Positions 1-8,381 of a stretch of DNA of 64,000 bases are shown here, one piece after another. How positions within the stretch are numbered: position 1 is the first letter of the stretch; the number at the start of each line of letters is the position of its first letter. The DNA is from Hydrogenophaga sp. Lineage in GTDB: Bacteria; Pseudomonadota; Gammaproteobacteria; Burkholderiales; Burkholderiaceae_C. The notes under the pieces were generated by a model that saw only the letters and a list, made by a program, of their open reading frames with translations, did not search any database and was not told the DNA's origin. A program made the translations under genes and the position numbers. The stretch covers positions 21,108 through 85,107 of the forward strand of contig NZ_JADMKB010000034.1 in NCBI RefSeq assembly GCF_018780075.1. The letters are read 5' to 3'.

Positions 1-2060
1 CCAGGGCAGGAGACGCGACGAGGTCGGCGTTGGGGATCGGGCGGCTGGATCGCCAGCTGGCTCAGAGACGCCACGTCGAAAATGAGGGCCACGTCGCCGT
101 TGCCCAGGATCGAGGAACCGGACATGCCGCGCAGGCTGCGGAACATGCGGCCCAGCGGCTTGATCACGGTCTGGTGCTGGCCGAGCAGCTGGTCCACGAG
201 CACGCCAAAGCGATGGCCGCCGGACTGGATGACGACCACGCTCACGCGCTCGGGCTCGAGCGAATCGAGCGCATACAGGGTGCGCAGGCTCACCACCGGC
301 AGCACCTGGCCGCGCAGTTCGACCACACCGCGTCCGCTGGCGTCCATGCCGGTGGTGGTGGAGCGGTTTTCGATCACCTCGACCACCGCGTCGAGCGGGA
401 AGATGAAACGGGAGGCGCCCACGCCGACCAGGAAGCCGTCGATGATGGCCAGGGTCAGCGGCAGGCGGATCTCGATGGTGGAGCCCTGTCCTTCCTCGCT
501 GCTGAGCTGCACCGAGCCGCGCAGGGCTTCGATGTTGCGGCGCACGACGTCCATCCCGACGCCACGGCCACTGAGGTTGGTGACCTTCTCGGCGGTGGAG
601 AAGCCGGGCGCGAAGATCAGCTTGAGGATGTCGGCGTCCGGCGGCACCACCCCGTCCTCCAGCAGGCCGCGCTCCCAGGCGCGGGCCAGCACCTTGTCGC
701 GCCGCACGCCGCGGCCGTCGTCGGTGATGCGGATCAGGATGCTGCCGGACTCGTGGCAGGCCGAGAGGATGAGCCGGCCCTGCGCCGGCTTGCCGGCGGC
801 GATGCGCTGCTCGGGCGTCTCCAGCCCGTGGTCCAGACCGTTGCGCACCAGGTGCATCAGCGGGTCGGCGATGCGCTCGACCACCGACTTGTCCAGTTCG
901 GTGTCGCCACCGACGATCTCCAGCTGCACGTCCTTGCCCAGCTCGGCCGCGGTGTCGCGCACCACGCGCCGGAAGCGCGAGAAGGTTTCGCCGATGGGCA
1001 CCATGCGCAGCTGCAGCGTGCCGTTGCGGATTTCTTCGATCAGGCGGCTGATCTGGTCGTTGGCCTCGATCAGCGAGCCCTGGCGCGACTGGCGCGCCAG
1101 CAGCGAGGCGCCGGCGCCCGCAATCACCAGCTCGCCCAGCAGGTTGATCACGGCATCGAGCCGGTCGGCCTGCACACGGATGAAGCGCTGGTCCTCACCG
1201 CCCTCGCGTGCCTTGGCGGCGCCCGTTGCGGGCCTGCTGGCTGGTGCTGCGCCGCGCACGGCGGGCGCGGGGTCGGTGCCCTCGGGGGTTGACCGGCTCC
1301 CACCTGCGGCCGGTGCCGGCGGGGTGATCTGCAGCGTGACGTCGTCGCGCACGAAGCTGAACGCGGCCTCGATCGCCGCGTGGTCGGCGGAGGTCTCGAG
1401 GTCGAAACAGAAGCTCAGGTGGCAGCTTTCGGGATCGATGGCGTCGACCCCGGGCACGGCCGAGGTGTCGCAGGCGATGCGGGTGATGGTGCCCAGGCTG
1501 CGCACGTAGTTGAGGATGGCCAGCGGGTCCATGCCGTTGCGGAAGGTGTCGGCGTGGAAGGCCACGCTCACCGTCCAGGCACCGCCCGCGGGGTCTGTGG
1601 CGGCGTTCGACGGCCCCTGCGGTGTGGCCGGAGACGGTCGGGGCGTGTCGCCGCTGAAGGCCTGCAGCCGCTCTTCCAGGTCGGCGCGCTGCGCCGCCTC
1701 GTCGTCGCCGACAGGCGCCTGCGACTGGGCCTGGCGGATCAGGAAGCGGATCTGGTCGTTGCACTGCAGCAGCAGCGTGCCCATGTCGGGTGTGAAGGCC
1801 ACCGCGCCATCGCGCAGCCGGTCCAGCAGGGTTTCGACGTGGTGGGTGAAGGCGACCACTTCGTCCAGGCCGAAGATGCCGGCCGAGCCCTTGACCGTGT
1901 GTGCGCAGCGGAACAGCGCGCCCAGCAGCTCCGCATTGTCCGGCTGGTCCTCCAGCTCCAGCAGCAGCAGCTCGATCGATTCGAGCTGCTCGTCGGACTC
2001 GCTGACGAAGGCCGGCAGGGCCTCGGTGATGAAGCTCTGGTCGTTGTCGTGCTGGCTCAT
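1..2060 (-). CDS. cheA: Chemotaxis histidine kinase CheA (C-terminus beyond window)
   Basis: This is the cytoplasmic kinase that takes receptor signals through CheW and passes phosphate to CheY. The first 686 residues are visible and no stop occurs before base 1. An N-terminal HPt domain carries the phosphoacceptor H54 in HTVKGSAG. A CheY-binding-like P2 region follows at about residues 150-250, then the dimerisation helices. The ATP-binding domain has the N-box HLVRNGLDHG and a G-box GRGVGMDV. A CheW-like regulatory domain extends to the edge, so only a few C-terminal residues are probably missing. The ATG overlaps the stop of the upstream STAS gene as ATGA, which implies translational coupling. 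The family call is secure; the receptors it serves are not shown here. Confidence 0.95.
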   Translation of the reverse strand, partial: MSQHDNDQSFITEALPAFVSESDEQLESIELLLLELEDQPDNAELLGALFRCAHTVKGSAGIFGLDEVVAFTHHVETLLDRLRDGAVAFTPDMGTLLLQCNDQIRFLIRQAQSQAPVGDDEAAQRADLEERLQAFSGDTPRPSPATPQGPSNAATDPAGGAWTVSVAFHADTFRNGMDPLAILNYVRSLGTITRIACDTSAVPGVDAIDPESCHLSFCFDLETSADHAAIEAAFSFVRDDVTLQITPPAPAAGGSRSTPEGTDPAPAVRGAAPASRPATGAAKAREGGEDQRFIRVQADRLDAVINLLGELVIAGAGASLLARQSRQGSLIEANDQISRLIEEIRNGTLQLRMVPIGETFSRFRRVVRDTAAELGKDVQLEIVGGDTELDKSVVERIADPLMHLVRNGLDHGLETPEQRIAAGKPAQGRLILSACHESGSILIRITDDGRGVRRDKVLARAWERGLLEDGVVPPDADILKLIFAPGFSTAEKVTNLSGRGVGMDVVRRNIEALRGSVQLSSEEGQGSTIEIRLPLTLAIIDGFLVGVGASRFIFPLDAVVEVIENRSTTTGMDASGRGVVELRGQVLPVVSLRTLYALDSLEPERVSVVVIQSGGHRFGVLVDQLLGQHQTVIKPLGRMFRSLRGMSGSSILGNGDVALIFDVASLSQLAIQPPDPQRRPRRVSCP

Positions 2061-2377
2061 GAGGTCGCTCCAGGTGCGGTGCGGGTCGACAGCCAGTCCG
2101 TCAGCCCCAGGGCGGCGCAGGCGTCCGCCAGCGGGGTGCTCGGCCGCAGCAGCCGCAGCGCCAGCGACCGGGCGTCCAGGGAACGCGCCAGCGACACCAG
2201 CAGCTGCACACCGGCGGCGTCGACCTGGTCGACGGACGAGGCCTCCAGCGCCCATCCGTCGTCGGCATCGGGCGCTGTGCCTGCGGCGGTATCGGCCAGC
2301 CAGGCCAGGCACAAGCCGCGCAACTCGCCGGCGGTGTAGATGGTCAGCTCCTGGGGCAGGCTGCGCGGTGCGTCCAT
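2057..2377 (-). CDS. STAS-domain protein
   Basis: This small 106-residue protein is almost entirely one STAS fold, the fold of anti-sigma-factor antagonists and of sulfate transporter tails. A central stretch around residues 50-65 (SVDQVDAAGVQLLVSLARSL) matches the loop-helix where SpoIIAA-type proteins carry a phosphorylatable Ser/Thr. Here the position reads QVDAAGVQ, so the usual DSSG serine is absent and regulation by Ser phosphorylation is unlikely. The ATG at 2377 is preferred over an upstream in-frame start that would lie inside cheY. Its TGA overlaps the cheA ATG. By position it probably belongs to the chemotaxis complex or its control; the exact job is unknown. Confidence 0.82.
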   Translation of the reverse strand: MDAPRSLPQELTIYTAGELRGLCLAWLADTAAGTAPDADDGWALEASSVDQVDAAGVQLLVSLARSLDARSLALRLLRPSTPLADACAALGLTDWLSTRTAPGATS

Positions 2378-2387
2378 GTCGTGCCCC

Positions 2388-2759
2388 TCAGGGAAGAATG
2401 AGTTTGGAGACCGCGTCCAGCAGCTGGGGCGGGTTGAAGGGCTTGACGATCCAGGCCTTGGCACCGGCGGCCCGGCCCAGCTCTTTCTTGGCCTCCTGGC
2501 CTTCGGTGGTGAGCATCACCACCGGGGTGAATTTGTGGCGCGGGTGCTTCTTGACTTCGGTCACGAAGGCAATGCCGTCCATCACCGGCATGTTCACGTC
2601 GCTGACGATCAGGTTCACCTTGCCCGCCTTCTCCAGCTGGGCCAGGCCCTCCTTGCCGTCGCCGGCTTCGAGCACGTCGTAGCCAGCGCGGTTGAGGGCC
2701 AGCTTCACCACCATGCGCAGTGAACTGGAGTCGTCGACGATCAGAATGGTCTTGGCCAT
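2388..2759 (-). CDS. cheY: Chemotaxis response regulator CheY
   Basis: A stand-alone 123-residue receiver domain, the usual CheY length. The acidic pocket is D9/D10, the phosphoacceptor is D54 in VSDVNMP, the switch residue is T84 or T85 in MLTTEG, and the conserved lysine is K106 in VKPFN. No output domain is present. When phosphorylated by the neighbouring CheA it would bind the flagellar switch, or act as a phosphate sink. It lies 13 bases downstream of the receptor-like gene and 10 bases upstream of the STAS gene in the same operon. The ATG at 2759 is chosen because the receiver fold begins directly after it. Confidence 0.95.
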   Translation of the reverse strand: MAKTILIVDDSSSLRMVVKLALNRAGYDVLEAGDGKEGLAQLEKAGKVNLIVSDVNMPVMDGIAFVTEVKKHPRHKFTPVVMLTTEGQEAKKELGRAAGAKAWIVKPFNPPQLLDAVSKLILP

Positions 2760-2772
2760 GGGTGCTCCCGGT

Positions 2773-3822
2773 TCAGAAGAAAGTGGTCTCGCTGGCGCCA
2801 CGGGCCGCCTCGGAAGGGGCAACGCCCGCCGTGACCTGGCGCTGTTCGTCGGTGGTGTAGCCGGCCGTCAGCAGCGCGGTCCATTCCTCGGTCGCCGGCA
2901 CACTGCCTTGCTCCAGAGCCGTCTGCAGCTGCTGCGCGGCACTCGCCATCGACCCGCTCACCTGGTCAAGGATCTGGTGGACGCGGTCCTGGAACTGGAA
3001 GGCGATCATGAGTTGCTCGACCAGCGCCTTGACCATCACGCCGCGCTCACGAAACTCCGCGGCGCGCTGATTGAGCCCGCCAACGACACCGTGCATCTCG
3101 GAGATCACCTCGGTCACGATGTCCCCGGAGGCCTGCATCGAACGCTGGTCCTCGTGCACCTGCTGGTCTGCCTCGCGCAGCACGGTGTTCATGTGCGTGC
3201 CAAACCGCCCCACCTGTTCGGTGATGTGCTTGCCGGTGCTGCCCGACTCGTTGGACAGGCGGCGCACCTCGGCCGCCACCACGGCAAACCCGCGCCCGCT
3301 CTCGCCCGCACGCGCCGCTTCGATGGCCGCATTGATTGACAGCAGATTGGTCTGGCGTGCCAGCTTGCCGACGTCCTCGGCCATTTCAGCCAGACTCACC
3401 GACGAGGCCGCGATGGAGCGCACCGAGCCGTGGATGCGGTCCCTTGATTCAATGAATGCCGCGAAGCCCTGCAGCAGTTCGTTCAGTCGCGTTTCGCAGC
3501 GGGCCAGTGTGCCGGCGCGCTCGTCCATCTCGGTGGCGGTGAAGTCGCCGGGCGTCACGATGGCATCCAGCTCCTGCAGGATGGTGGTAAAGCCTTCCAG
3601 CAGCTTGTGGGTCGCATCCTGCATTTGCTCCTGCGCGGTGCACAGGTGGGCCGACCACAGCTGCACGGCCTGCGTCACCCGCTGAGCCACCTCCTCTGCC
3701 GAGGGGGCCGCAGCGGCCCGCGACGAGGCGGGCATCAGCCAGCTGAAGGGCTGCAGCAGCCAGGCACTCAAACCAGACGGACGCTCCAGCCTGGACGGCT
3801 GGAATCGCAACGGAACGGTCAT
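2773..3822 (-). CDS. Soluble methyl-accepting chemotaxis protein-like signal transducer
   Basis: A 349-residue protein with no convincing transmembrane segment and no recognisable periplasmic sensor. Residues about 60-330 are helical coiled coil of the MCP signalling type. The hairpin-tip signature that contacts CheA and CheW is clear ([19 protein letters not shown], then [15 protein letters not shown]). Such short cytoplasmic MCP-like proteins usually sense internally or couple to another partner; the ligand here is unknown. The C-terminus ends in ETTFF and lacks an NWETF-type CheR tether. I chose the ATG at 3822 over an in-frame GTG at 3876 because the sigma-28 promoter match (3878-3904) would place the transcript start near 3871, past the GTG. 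Confidence 0.88.
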   Translation of the reverse strand: MTVPLRFQPSRLERPSGLSAWLLQPFSWLMPASSRAAAAPSAEEVAQRVTQAVQLWSAHLCTAQEQMQDATHKLLEGFTTILQELDAIVTPGDFTATEMDERAGTLARCETRLNELLQGFAAFIESRDRIHGSVRSIAASSVSLAEMAEDVGKLARQTNLLSINAAIEAARAGESGRGFAVVAAEVRRLSNESGSTGKHITEQVGRFGTHMNTVLREADQQVHEDQRSMQASGDIVTEVISEMHGVVGGLNQRAAEFRERGVMVKALVEQLMIAFQFQDRVHQILDQVSGSMASAAQQLQTALEQGSVPATEEWTALLTAGYTTDEQRQVTAGVAPSEAARGASETTFF

Positions 3823-3877
3823 GTCGGAACCCCACGGCAGTTCAAAGGGTGGGGCTTTCGGAGCCCCTACCGTCACG

Positions 3878-3904
3878 CTATCGACCGTCCGTCAAGCGAC
3901 TTGA
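3878..3904 (-). promoter_or_regulatory. Sigma-28 (FliA) promoter for mcp-cheY-STAS-cheA
   Basis: Read on the minus strand, the -35 element is TCAAGTCG (3904-3897), followed by 11 bases, then the -10 element GTCGATAG (3885-3878). This matches the flagellar sigma-28 consensus (TAAAGTTT, N11, GCCGATAA) in spacing and in most key bases. It lies about 50 bases upstream of the mcp ATG and fits late flagellar or chemotaxis-class expression. Confidence 0.72.
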
Positions 3905-3925
3905 GCAAACATAAGCCCATCAATA

Positions 3926-3942
3926 TGAAACAACTTGTTTCA
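3926..3942. promoter_or_regulatory. 17-bp perfect palindrome, candidate operator
   Basis: TGAAACAACTTGTTTCA has 8-bp inverted arms around one base. It lies in an AT-richer spot 22 bases upstream of the sigma-28 -35 element and just past the rlmN-like stop. It has the size of a dimeric regulator site. It is a poor terminator because it is AT-rich and has no T-tract. The binding protein is unknown. Confidence 0.5.
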
Positions 3943-3963
3943 GAATGGCACAGGGATCGGCGC

Positions 3964-5010
3964 TCACGCCCCCCGCTGGATCGGCACCGTGCGCCGCGCC
4001 GGCTTCTCCGCCCGCGCCCGCAGCTGACCGCAGCCGCCGTCCACGTCCTGCCCGGCCGACTGGCGCAGCTTGGTCAGGATGCCGCGGCGGTGCAGGTGGC
4101 GCGCGATGGCCGCCGCCTTCTCCCAGCTCGGGCGCTGGTAGGGCATGCCCTCGACGGCGTTGAACGGGATCATGTTCAGGATCGCGTACTTGCCGGTGAG
4201 CAGGCGCACGATGCCGTCGAGTTCTTCCTCGCTGTCGTTGATGCCGTCGAGCAGCGTCCACTGGTATTGAATGGGGTAGTCGGTCGCGCGGGCGTAGGCC
4301 TCGCCCGCGGCCACCAGCTCGTCGGGCGTCATGCGCGGCGCGCGCGGCAGCAGCCTCTCGCGCAGATCGGCCTTGGTCGTGTGCAGCGAGAGCGCCAGCG
4401 CGGGCTTGACCGGCCCCCTGGGCAGCGCCTCGAACACGCGCGGGTCGCCCACGGTGGAGAACACCAGGTTCTTGTGGCCGATGTTGCCGATGGTGCCGAG
4501 CAGGTCGATGGCTTCCATCACGTTGTCCAGGTTGTGCGCGGGCTCGCCCATGCCCATGAACACCACCTTCTTCACCGGCCGCAGGCTGCGCGCGAGCGCC
4601 ACCTGCGCCACGATCTCGGCGCTGCCCACCTGGCGGATCAGGCCGGTGGTGCCGGTCATGCAGAACACGCAGCCCACCGCGCAGCCGATCTGCGTCGAGA
4701 CGCAGACGCCGTCGCGCGGCAGCAGCACGGTCTCGACCATCTGGCCGTCGCCCAGCTTCACCAGCAGGCGCGCCGAACCGTCTTCGCCCGGGTGCTGTGA
4801 TTCGAGCCGCGCGAGCCCCGCCAGATCGGCTTCGATGGCGGGCAGCTCGGCGCGCAGCGTGGCGGGCAGGAAGTGTTCGATCTGCCGCCTGCCCGACGTC
4901 TGCGGCAGCGCCAGGCTCCACAGGCGGAGCACGCGGTGTTGGTGGCGCTCATTGGCCCCGAGCGCGTGCAGGCGCTCGCGCAGGTGTTCGATGCGATGAA
5001 ACGAAGTCAT
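3964..5010 (-). CDS. rlmN: RlmN/Cfr-family radical SAM RNA methyltransferase
   Basis: A 348-residue cytosolic enzyme of the family that methylates C2 of adenosine in 23S rRNA (and tRNA, for RlmN) using S-adenosylmethionine and a 4Fe-4S cluster. The cluster motif is C110-x3-C114-x2-C117 (CAVGCVFC). The SAM-binding GMGEPAHN follows. The C-terminal SAGQDVDGGCGQL keeps the cysteine that forms the methyl-transfer intermediate. The protein is slightly shorter at the N-terminus than E. coli RlmN. It stands alone, away from the ndk-pilW-hisS setting where the main betaproteobacterial rlmN usually sits, so it may be a second paralogue. The start is ATG 5010, where the N-terminal helical domain begins. 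Confidence 0.85.
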   Translation of the reverse strand: MTSFHRIEHLRERLHALGANERHQHRVLRLWSLALPQTSGRRQIEHFLPATLRAELPAIEADLAGLARLESQHPGEDGSARLLVKLGDGQMVETVLLPRDGVCVSTQIGCAVGCVFCMTGTTGLIRQVGSAEIVAQVALARSLRPVKKVVFMGMGEPAHNLDNVMEAIDLLGTIGNIGHKNLVFSTVGDPRVFEALPRGPVKPALALSLHTTKADLRERLLPRAPRMTPDELVAAGEAYARATDYPIQYQWTLLDGINDSEEELDGIVRLLTGKYAILNMIPFNAVEGMPYQRPSWEKAAAIARHLHRRGILTKLRQSAGQDVDGGCGQLRARAEKPARRTVPIQRGA

Positions 5011-5036
5011 GGTCGGGGCGATTGTCGGCCATGGCC

Positions 5037-5054
5037 TGCAGGGATAACCCTGCA
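5037..5054. promoter_or_regulatory. Inverted repeat between rlmN-like gene and nitroreductase
   Basis: TGCAGGG, four bases ATAA, then CCCTGCA: perfect 7-bp arms in the 118-bp divergent intergenic region. It lies 27 bases upstream of the rlmN-like ATG and 75 bases upstream of the nitroreductase ATG. A shared operator or a hairpin in the rlmN leader are both possible. Confidence 0.4.
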
Positions 5055-5128
5055 ATGTCTTTGCACAGACAGTCACCGGCGGCGCGCGCCGATAGCATTT
5101 TTCCCTTCCCAAGCACGCCACCGCCGCC

Positions 5129-5851
5129 ATGAACCGACTCACCCCCCGCCCACCGCTGACCCCCGCCCAGTTGCACGGCGCCGTTGACTGGGCCATCGTC
5201 TCGCGGCGCAGCATCCGCGCCTTCCTGCCCGACCCGGTGGAGCGGGCCCAGGTGGAGGCCCTGCTCGCCGTGGCGCGGCACGCCGCCTCTGGCGTGAACA
5301 CACAGCCGTGGAAAGTGCATGTGCTCACCGGGGCGGCCAAGGAGCGGCTGAGCCGGGCCATCGCCGCCGTGGACGACGACCCGGCCCAGTCGGGTCAGCT
5401 GAGCGAGCCCTACCCCTACTACCCGCAGGACTGGGTGTCGCCCTATGTGGACCGGCGCCGCAAGGTCGGCTGGGACCTGTATGGCCTGCTGGGCATCGAC
5501 AAGGCCGACAAGGCACGGATGCACCACCAGCACGGCCGCAACTACCGCTTCTTCGACGCCCCGGTGGGCCTGATCTTCACGATCGACCGGGTCATGCAGA
5601 TGGGCAGCCTGATCGACTACGGCATGTTTCTGCAGAGCGTGATGGTGGCCGCGCGGGCCCGCTCGCTGGACACCTGCGCGCAGGTCGCCTTCACCCGCTT
5701 TCACCGGGTGATCGCCGCCGAGCTGGGCCTGCCGGAGAGCGAGATGGTGGTCTGCGGCATGAGCCTGGGCCACGCCGACCCCAGCCGCATCGAGAACGCG
5801 CTGGTCACCACACGGGAGCCGGTCGAGGCCTTCACCACGTTCCACGCATGA
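5129..5851 (+). CDS. Nitroreductase-family FMN oxidoreductase
   Basis: A 240-residue protein of the nitroreductase fold, usually a homodimeric FMN enzyme that reduces nitro compounds, quinones or flavins with NAD(P)H. The N-terminal FMN-contact motif SRRSIRAF (about residues 25-32) and the ASGVNTQPWKV segment (about 53-63) are typical. A C-terminal MVVCGMSLGH segment matches the second flavin-binding strand. Length is normal for the family. It is followed after 22 bases by an acyl-CoA synthetase gene with a purine-rich leader, so the two are probably co-transcribed. The substrate cannot be deduced. Confidence 0.88.
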   Translation: MNRLTPRPPLTPAQLHGAVDWAIVSRRSIRAFLPDPVERAQVEALLAVARHAASGVNTQPWKVHVLTGAAKERLSRAIAAVDDDPAQSGQLSEPYPYYPQDWVSPYVDRRRKVGWDLYGLLGIDKADKARMHHQHGRNYRFFDAPVGLIFTIDRVMQMGSLIDYGMFLQSVMVAARARSLDTCAQVAFTRFHRVIAAELGLPESEMVVCGMSLGHADPSRIENALVTTREPVEAFTTFHA

Positions 5852-5873
5852 CACAACCGACCCAGGAGACCCC

Positions 5874-7541
5874 ATGAACCGCCACCCCTACGCCGCCGGA
5901 CTGGACCGCAACCCCGCCAACCACCTGCCGCTCACGCCGCTGGGTTTTCTGGACCGCAGCGCGCTGGTGCATCCCGAGCGCGTGGCCCTGGTGCATGGCA
6001 CTCTGCGCCAGACCTGGGCGCAGACACGCGAACGCGCCTACCGCCTGGCCTCGGGGCTGGTGGCGCTGGGTGTGCAGCGGGGCGACACGGTCTCGATCAT
6101 CGCCCCCAACACACCGGCCATGCTGGAGGCCCATTTCGGTGTGCCCCTGTCGGGTGCCGTGCTCAACGCCATCAACTGCCGGCTCGACGCGGAGGGCATC
6201 GCCTTCATCCTGCGCCACGGTGAATCGCGGGTGTTGCTGGTGGACCGGGAGTTCACCGACGTTGTCGCCCGGGCGGTGGCCGGGCTTGCGTCACCGCCGC
6301 GCCTGATCACCATCCACGACAGCCTGGCACCCGAGGGGGCCGCCCTGGGCGACACCGACTACGAGCAGTTGCTGGCGAGCGGCGACCCCGGCTTTGCCGG
6401 CGTGTGGCCGGAAGACGAATGGGCCCCGATCGCACTGAACTACACCTCGGGCACCACCGGCGACCCCAAGGGCGTGGTGCCCAGCCACCGCGGCACCTAC
6501 CTCATGAGCCAGCTGCAACTGACCGACTGGGCCATGCCCAGGGCACCGGTCTACCTGTGGACCTTGCCCATGTTCCACGCCAACGGCTGGTGTTTCACGT
6601 GGGCCATCACGGCGGCAGCGGGCACCCACGTGTGCCTGCGCAAGGTCACGGGCGAGGCCATCTTCCAGGCCATCACCGAGCAAGGGGTGGACCACTTCTG
6701 CGCCGCGCCCACCGTGCTCGCCATGCTGGCCAGCGCCGGGGAGCACCGCCGCGAGCCGCTGCCGCGCAAGGTCCGGGTCCTGACGGCGGGGTCGCCTCCA
6801 CCGGCGGCCATCCTGCAAAGCGTGGCGGGCATGGGTTTCGACATCGATCACGTGTACGGCATCACCGAGGTCTCGGGCACACCGGTGAGCTGCGCCCGCC
6901 AACCCGAATGGGCCGGCCTGGCCGATGCCGACCGCGCCCGGCTGCAAGCGCGGCAGGGCGTGCGGGCGGCGGCGCTGGAGCACCTGGCGGTGCTCGACCC
7001 TGAAACCCTGACGCCGGTGCCCCGGGACGGCAAGACCGCGGGGGAAATGATGATCCGCGGCAACACGGTGATGATGGGTTACCTCAAGAACCCGCAGGCC
7101 ACGGAGAAGGCGTTCGCCGGGGGCTGGTTTCACACCGGCGACGTGGCCGTGGTGCACCCGGACGGTTATGTCCAGATCACCGACCGGTCCAAGGACGTGA
7201 TCATTTCCGGCGGCGAAAACATCTCGTCGGTCGAGGTCGAAGACCTCCTGCACCGGCATCCCGCCGTGCTGTACGCGGCGGTGGTGGCGCAGCCCGACGA
7301 ACGCTGGGGCGAGGTGCCTTGCGCCTTCGTCGAGCTCAAACCGGCGGCCCTGCCCGTCACCGAGGCCGAACTCATCGCGTTCTGCCGCGACCAGATGGCC
7401 CATTTCAAATGCCCGCGCCGGGTGGTGTTCCTCGCCCTGCCGAAAACGGCCACCGGCAAGATCCAGAAGTTCCGGCTGCGGGAGCTGGCCGGCAGCCAGG
7501 ACGCCATCACCCGACCGGCCCAGCTGCCCGCAGCGGCCTGA
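5874..7541 (+). CDS. AMP-forming acyl-CoA synthetase
   Basis: A 555-residue adenylate-forming enzyme that activates a carboxylic acid to acyl-AMP and then to the CoA thioester. The P-loop-like motif YTSGTTGDPKGV lies near residue 190. The YGITE adenine motif, the TGD motif (WFHTGDVAVVHPDGY), the hinge region DRSKDVIISGGENISS and the C-terminal catalytic lysine in PKTATGKIQKF are all present. Overall it resembles medium-chain fatty-acid-type CoA ligases. It is spaced 22 bases after the nitroreductase and converges on a Crp/Fnr regulator. The acid substrate is not evident. Confidence 0.9.
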   Translation: MNRHPYAAGLDRNPANHLPLTPLGFLDRSALVHPERVALVHGTLRQTWAQTRERAYRLASGLVALGVQRGDTVSIIAPNTPAMLEAHFGVPLSGAVLNAINCRLDAEGIAFILRHGESRVLLVDREFTDVVARAVAGLASPPRLITIHDSLAPEGAALGDTDYEQLLASGDPGFAGVWPEDEWAPIALNYTSGTTGDPKGVVPSHRGTYLMSQLQLTDWAMPRAPVYLWTLPMFHANGWCFTWAITAAAGTHVCLRKVTGEAIFQAITEQGVDHFCAAPTVLAMLASAGEHRREPLPRKVRVLTAGSPPPAAILQSVAGMGFDIDHVYGITEVSGTPVSCARQPEWAGLADADRARLQARQGVRAAALEHLAVLDPETLTPVPRDGKTAGEMMIRGNTVMMGYLKNPQATEKAFAGGWFHTGDVAVVHPDGYVQITDRSKDVIISGGENISSVEVEDLLHRHPAVLYAAVVAQPDERWGEVPCAFVELKPAALPVTEAELIAFCRDQMAHFKCPRRVVFLALPKTATGKIQKFRLRELAGSQDAITRPAQLPAAA

Positions 7542-7556
7542 CGCTCCATCCCGCGG

Positions 7557-8243
7557 TCACCCGCCTCGCGCAATGGCCTTCAGCACGTCGAGATCGGTCA
7601 CCTCGATGGAGCCGTAACTCAGGCGGAGGGCGCCCCGCTCCTGAAGCTCTTGCAGGGTCCGGTTGACCACCTGGCGCGAGAGGCCGCACAGGCGCCCGAT
7701 CTCCTCCTGCGAGAGGGTGATGCGGCGCTCCGTGCTGGGGTACAGGTCCGAATGGAACAGGCCCGCGAGGCCGTAGGCCACCTGCGCCGTGATGTCGCCC
7801 AGCCGCTGGTTCTGCACCATGGCAACGAAGTGGCCGAGCCGCGCATTGAGATGCCCGACCATCCACAGGGCAAACGGATGGCTGTCTTCCAGCAGCCACA
7901 TGAAACTGCTCCGGGGCAGGAAAGCCACCGCCGAGTCGCGCAGTGCCACCACCTCGTAGGGACGGGGCTCCCCTTTGAGCACCGCGCCTTCGCCAAACCA
8001 GGCGCCCGCCGGCACGCTCGCGAACGTGCTGCTCTTGCCCGCTTCGGTGATGTTTTCCAGCTTGAGCATGCCGTCCATCACCCCCAGCCAATGCGCCGAC
8101 GGCGTGGCACGGGCGCACACGGTCGTGCCGGCCGCAAACGGCCGAACGGCCATGTCGAACCGGACGCGGTCCAGCTGGGCATCGGTCAGTTGGCGGGTCC
8201 AGGTCGAGCTGGCCAGGAGGGCGTCCAGGGTGGTCGTTGTCAC
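7557..8243 (-). CDS. Crp/Fnr-family transcriptional regulator
   Basis: A 228-residue regulator. Residues about 20-140 form a cyclic-nucleotide-type beta-roll (GAWFGEGAVLKGE). Residues about 150-225 form a winged helix with recognition segment LSQEEIGRLCGLSRQVVNRTL. No Fnr-type cysteine cluster is present, so oxygen sensing through 4Fe-4S is unlikely. Its start faces the pirin genes across 138 bases, so divergent control is possible. The effector is unknown. Confidence 0.88.
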   Translation of the reverse strand: MTTTTLDALLASSTWTRQLTDAQLDRVRFDMAVRPFAAGTTVCARATPSAHWLGVMDGMLKLENITEAGKSSTFASVPAGAWFGEGAVLKGEPRPYEVVALRDSAVAFLPRSSFMWLLEDSHPFALWMVGHLNARLGHFVAMVQNQRLGDITAQVAYGLAGLFHSDLYPSTERRITLSQEEIGRLCGLSRQVVNRTLQELQERGALRLSYGSIEVTDLDVLKAIARGG

Positions 8244-8381
8244 GGTGTCTCGTCTGTCTTTGTGTGGTGCGATGCGTCAGCCATTCTGAACAGGCACGGC
8301 GTCGATGCCAAGCGCCATTGTCCCCGCCCGTGACACGACCGCGCCCCCGGCGGACAATGCCTTTCAAAAGGAGACCCCACG

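Noticed and set aside
5076..5098. GCCGATAG near 5090 as a second sigma-28 -10 element, for the nitroreductase gene
   Set aside because: No TCAAG/TAAAG-like -35 element at the required distance.
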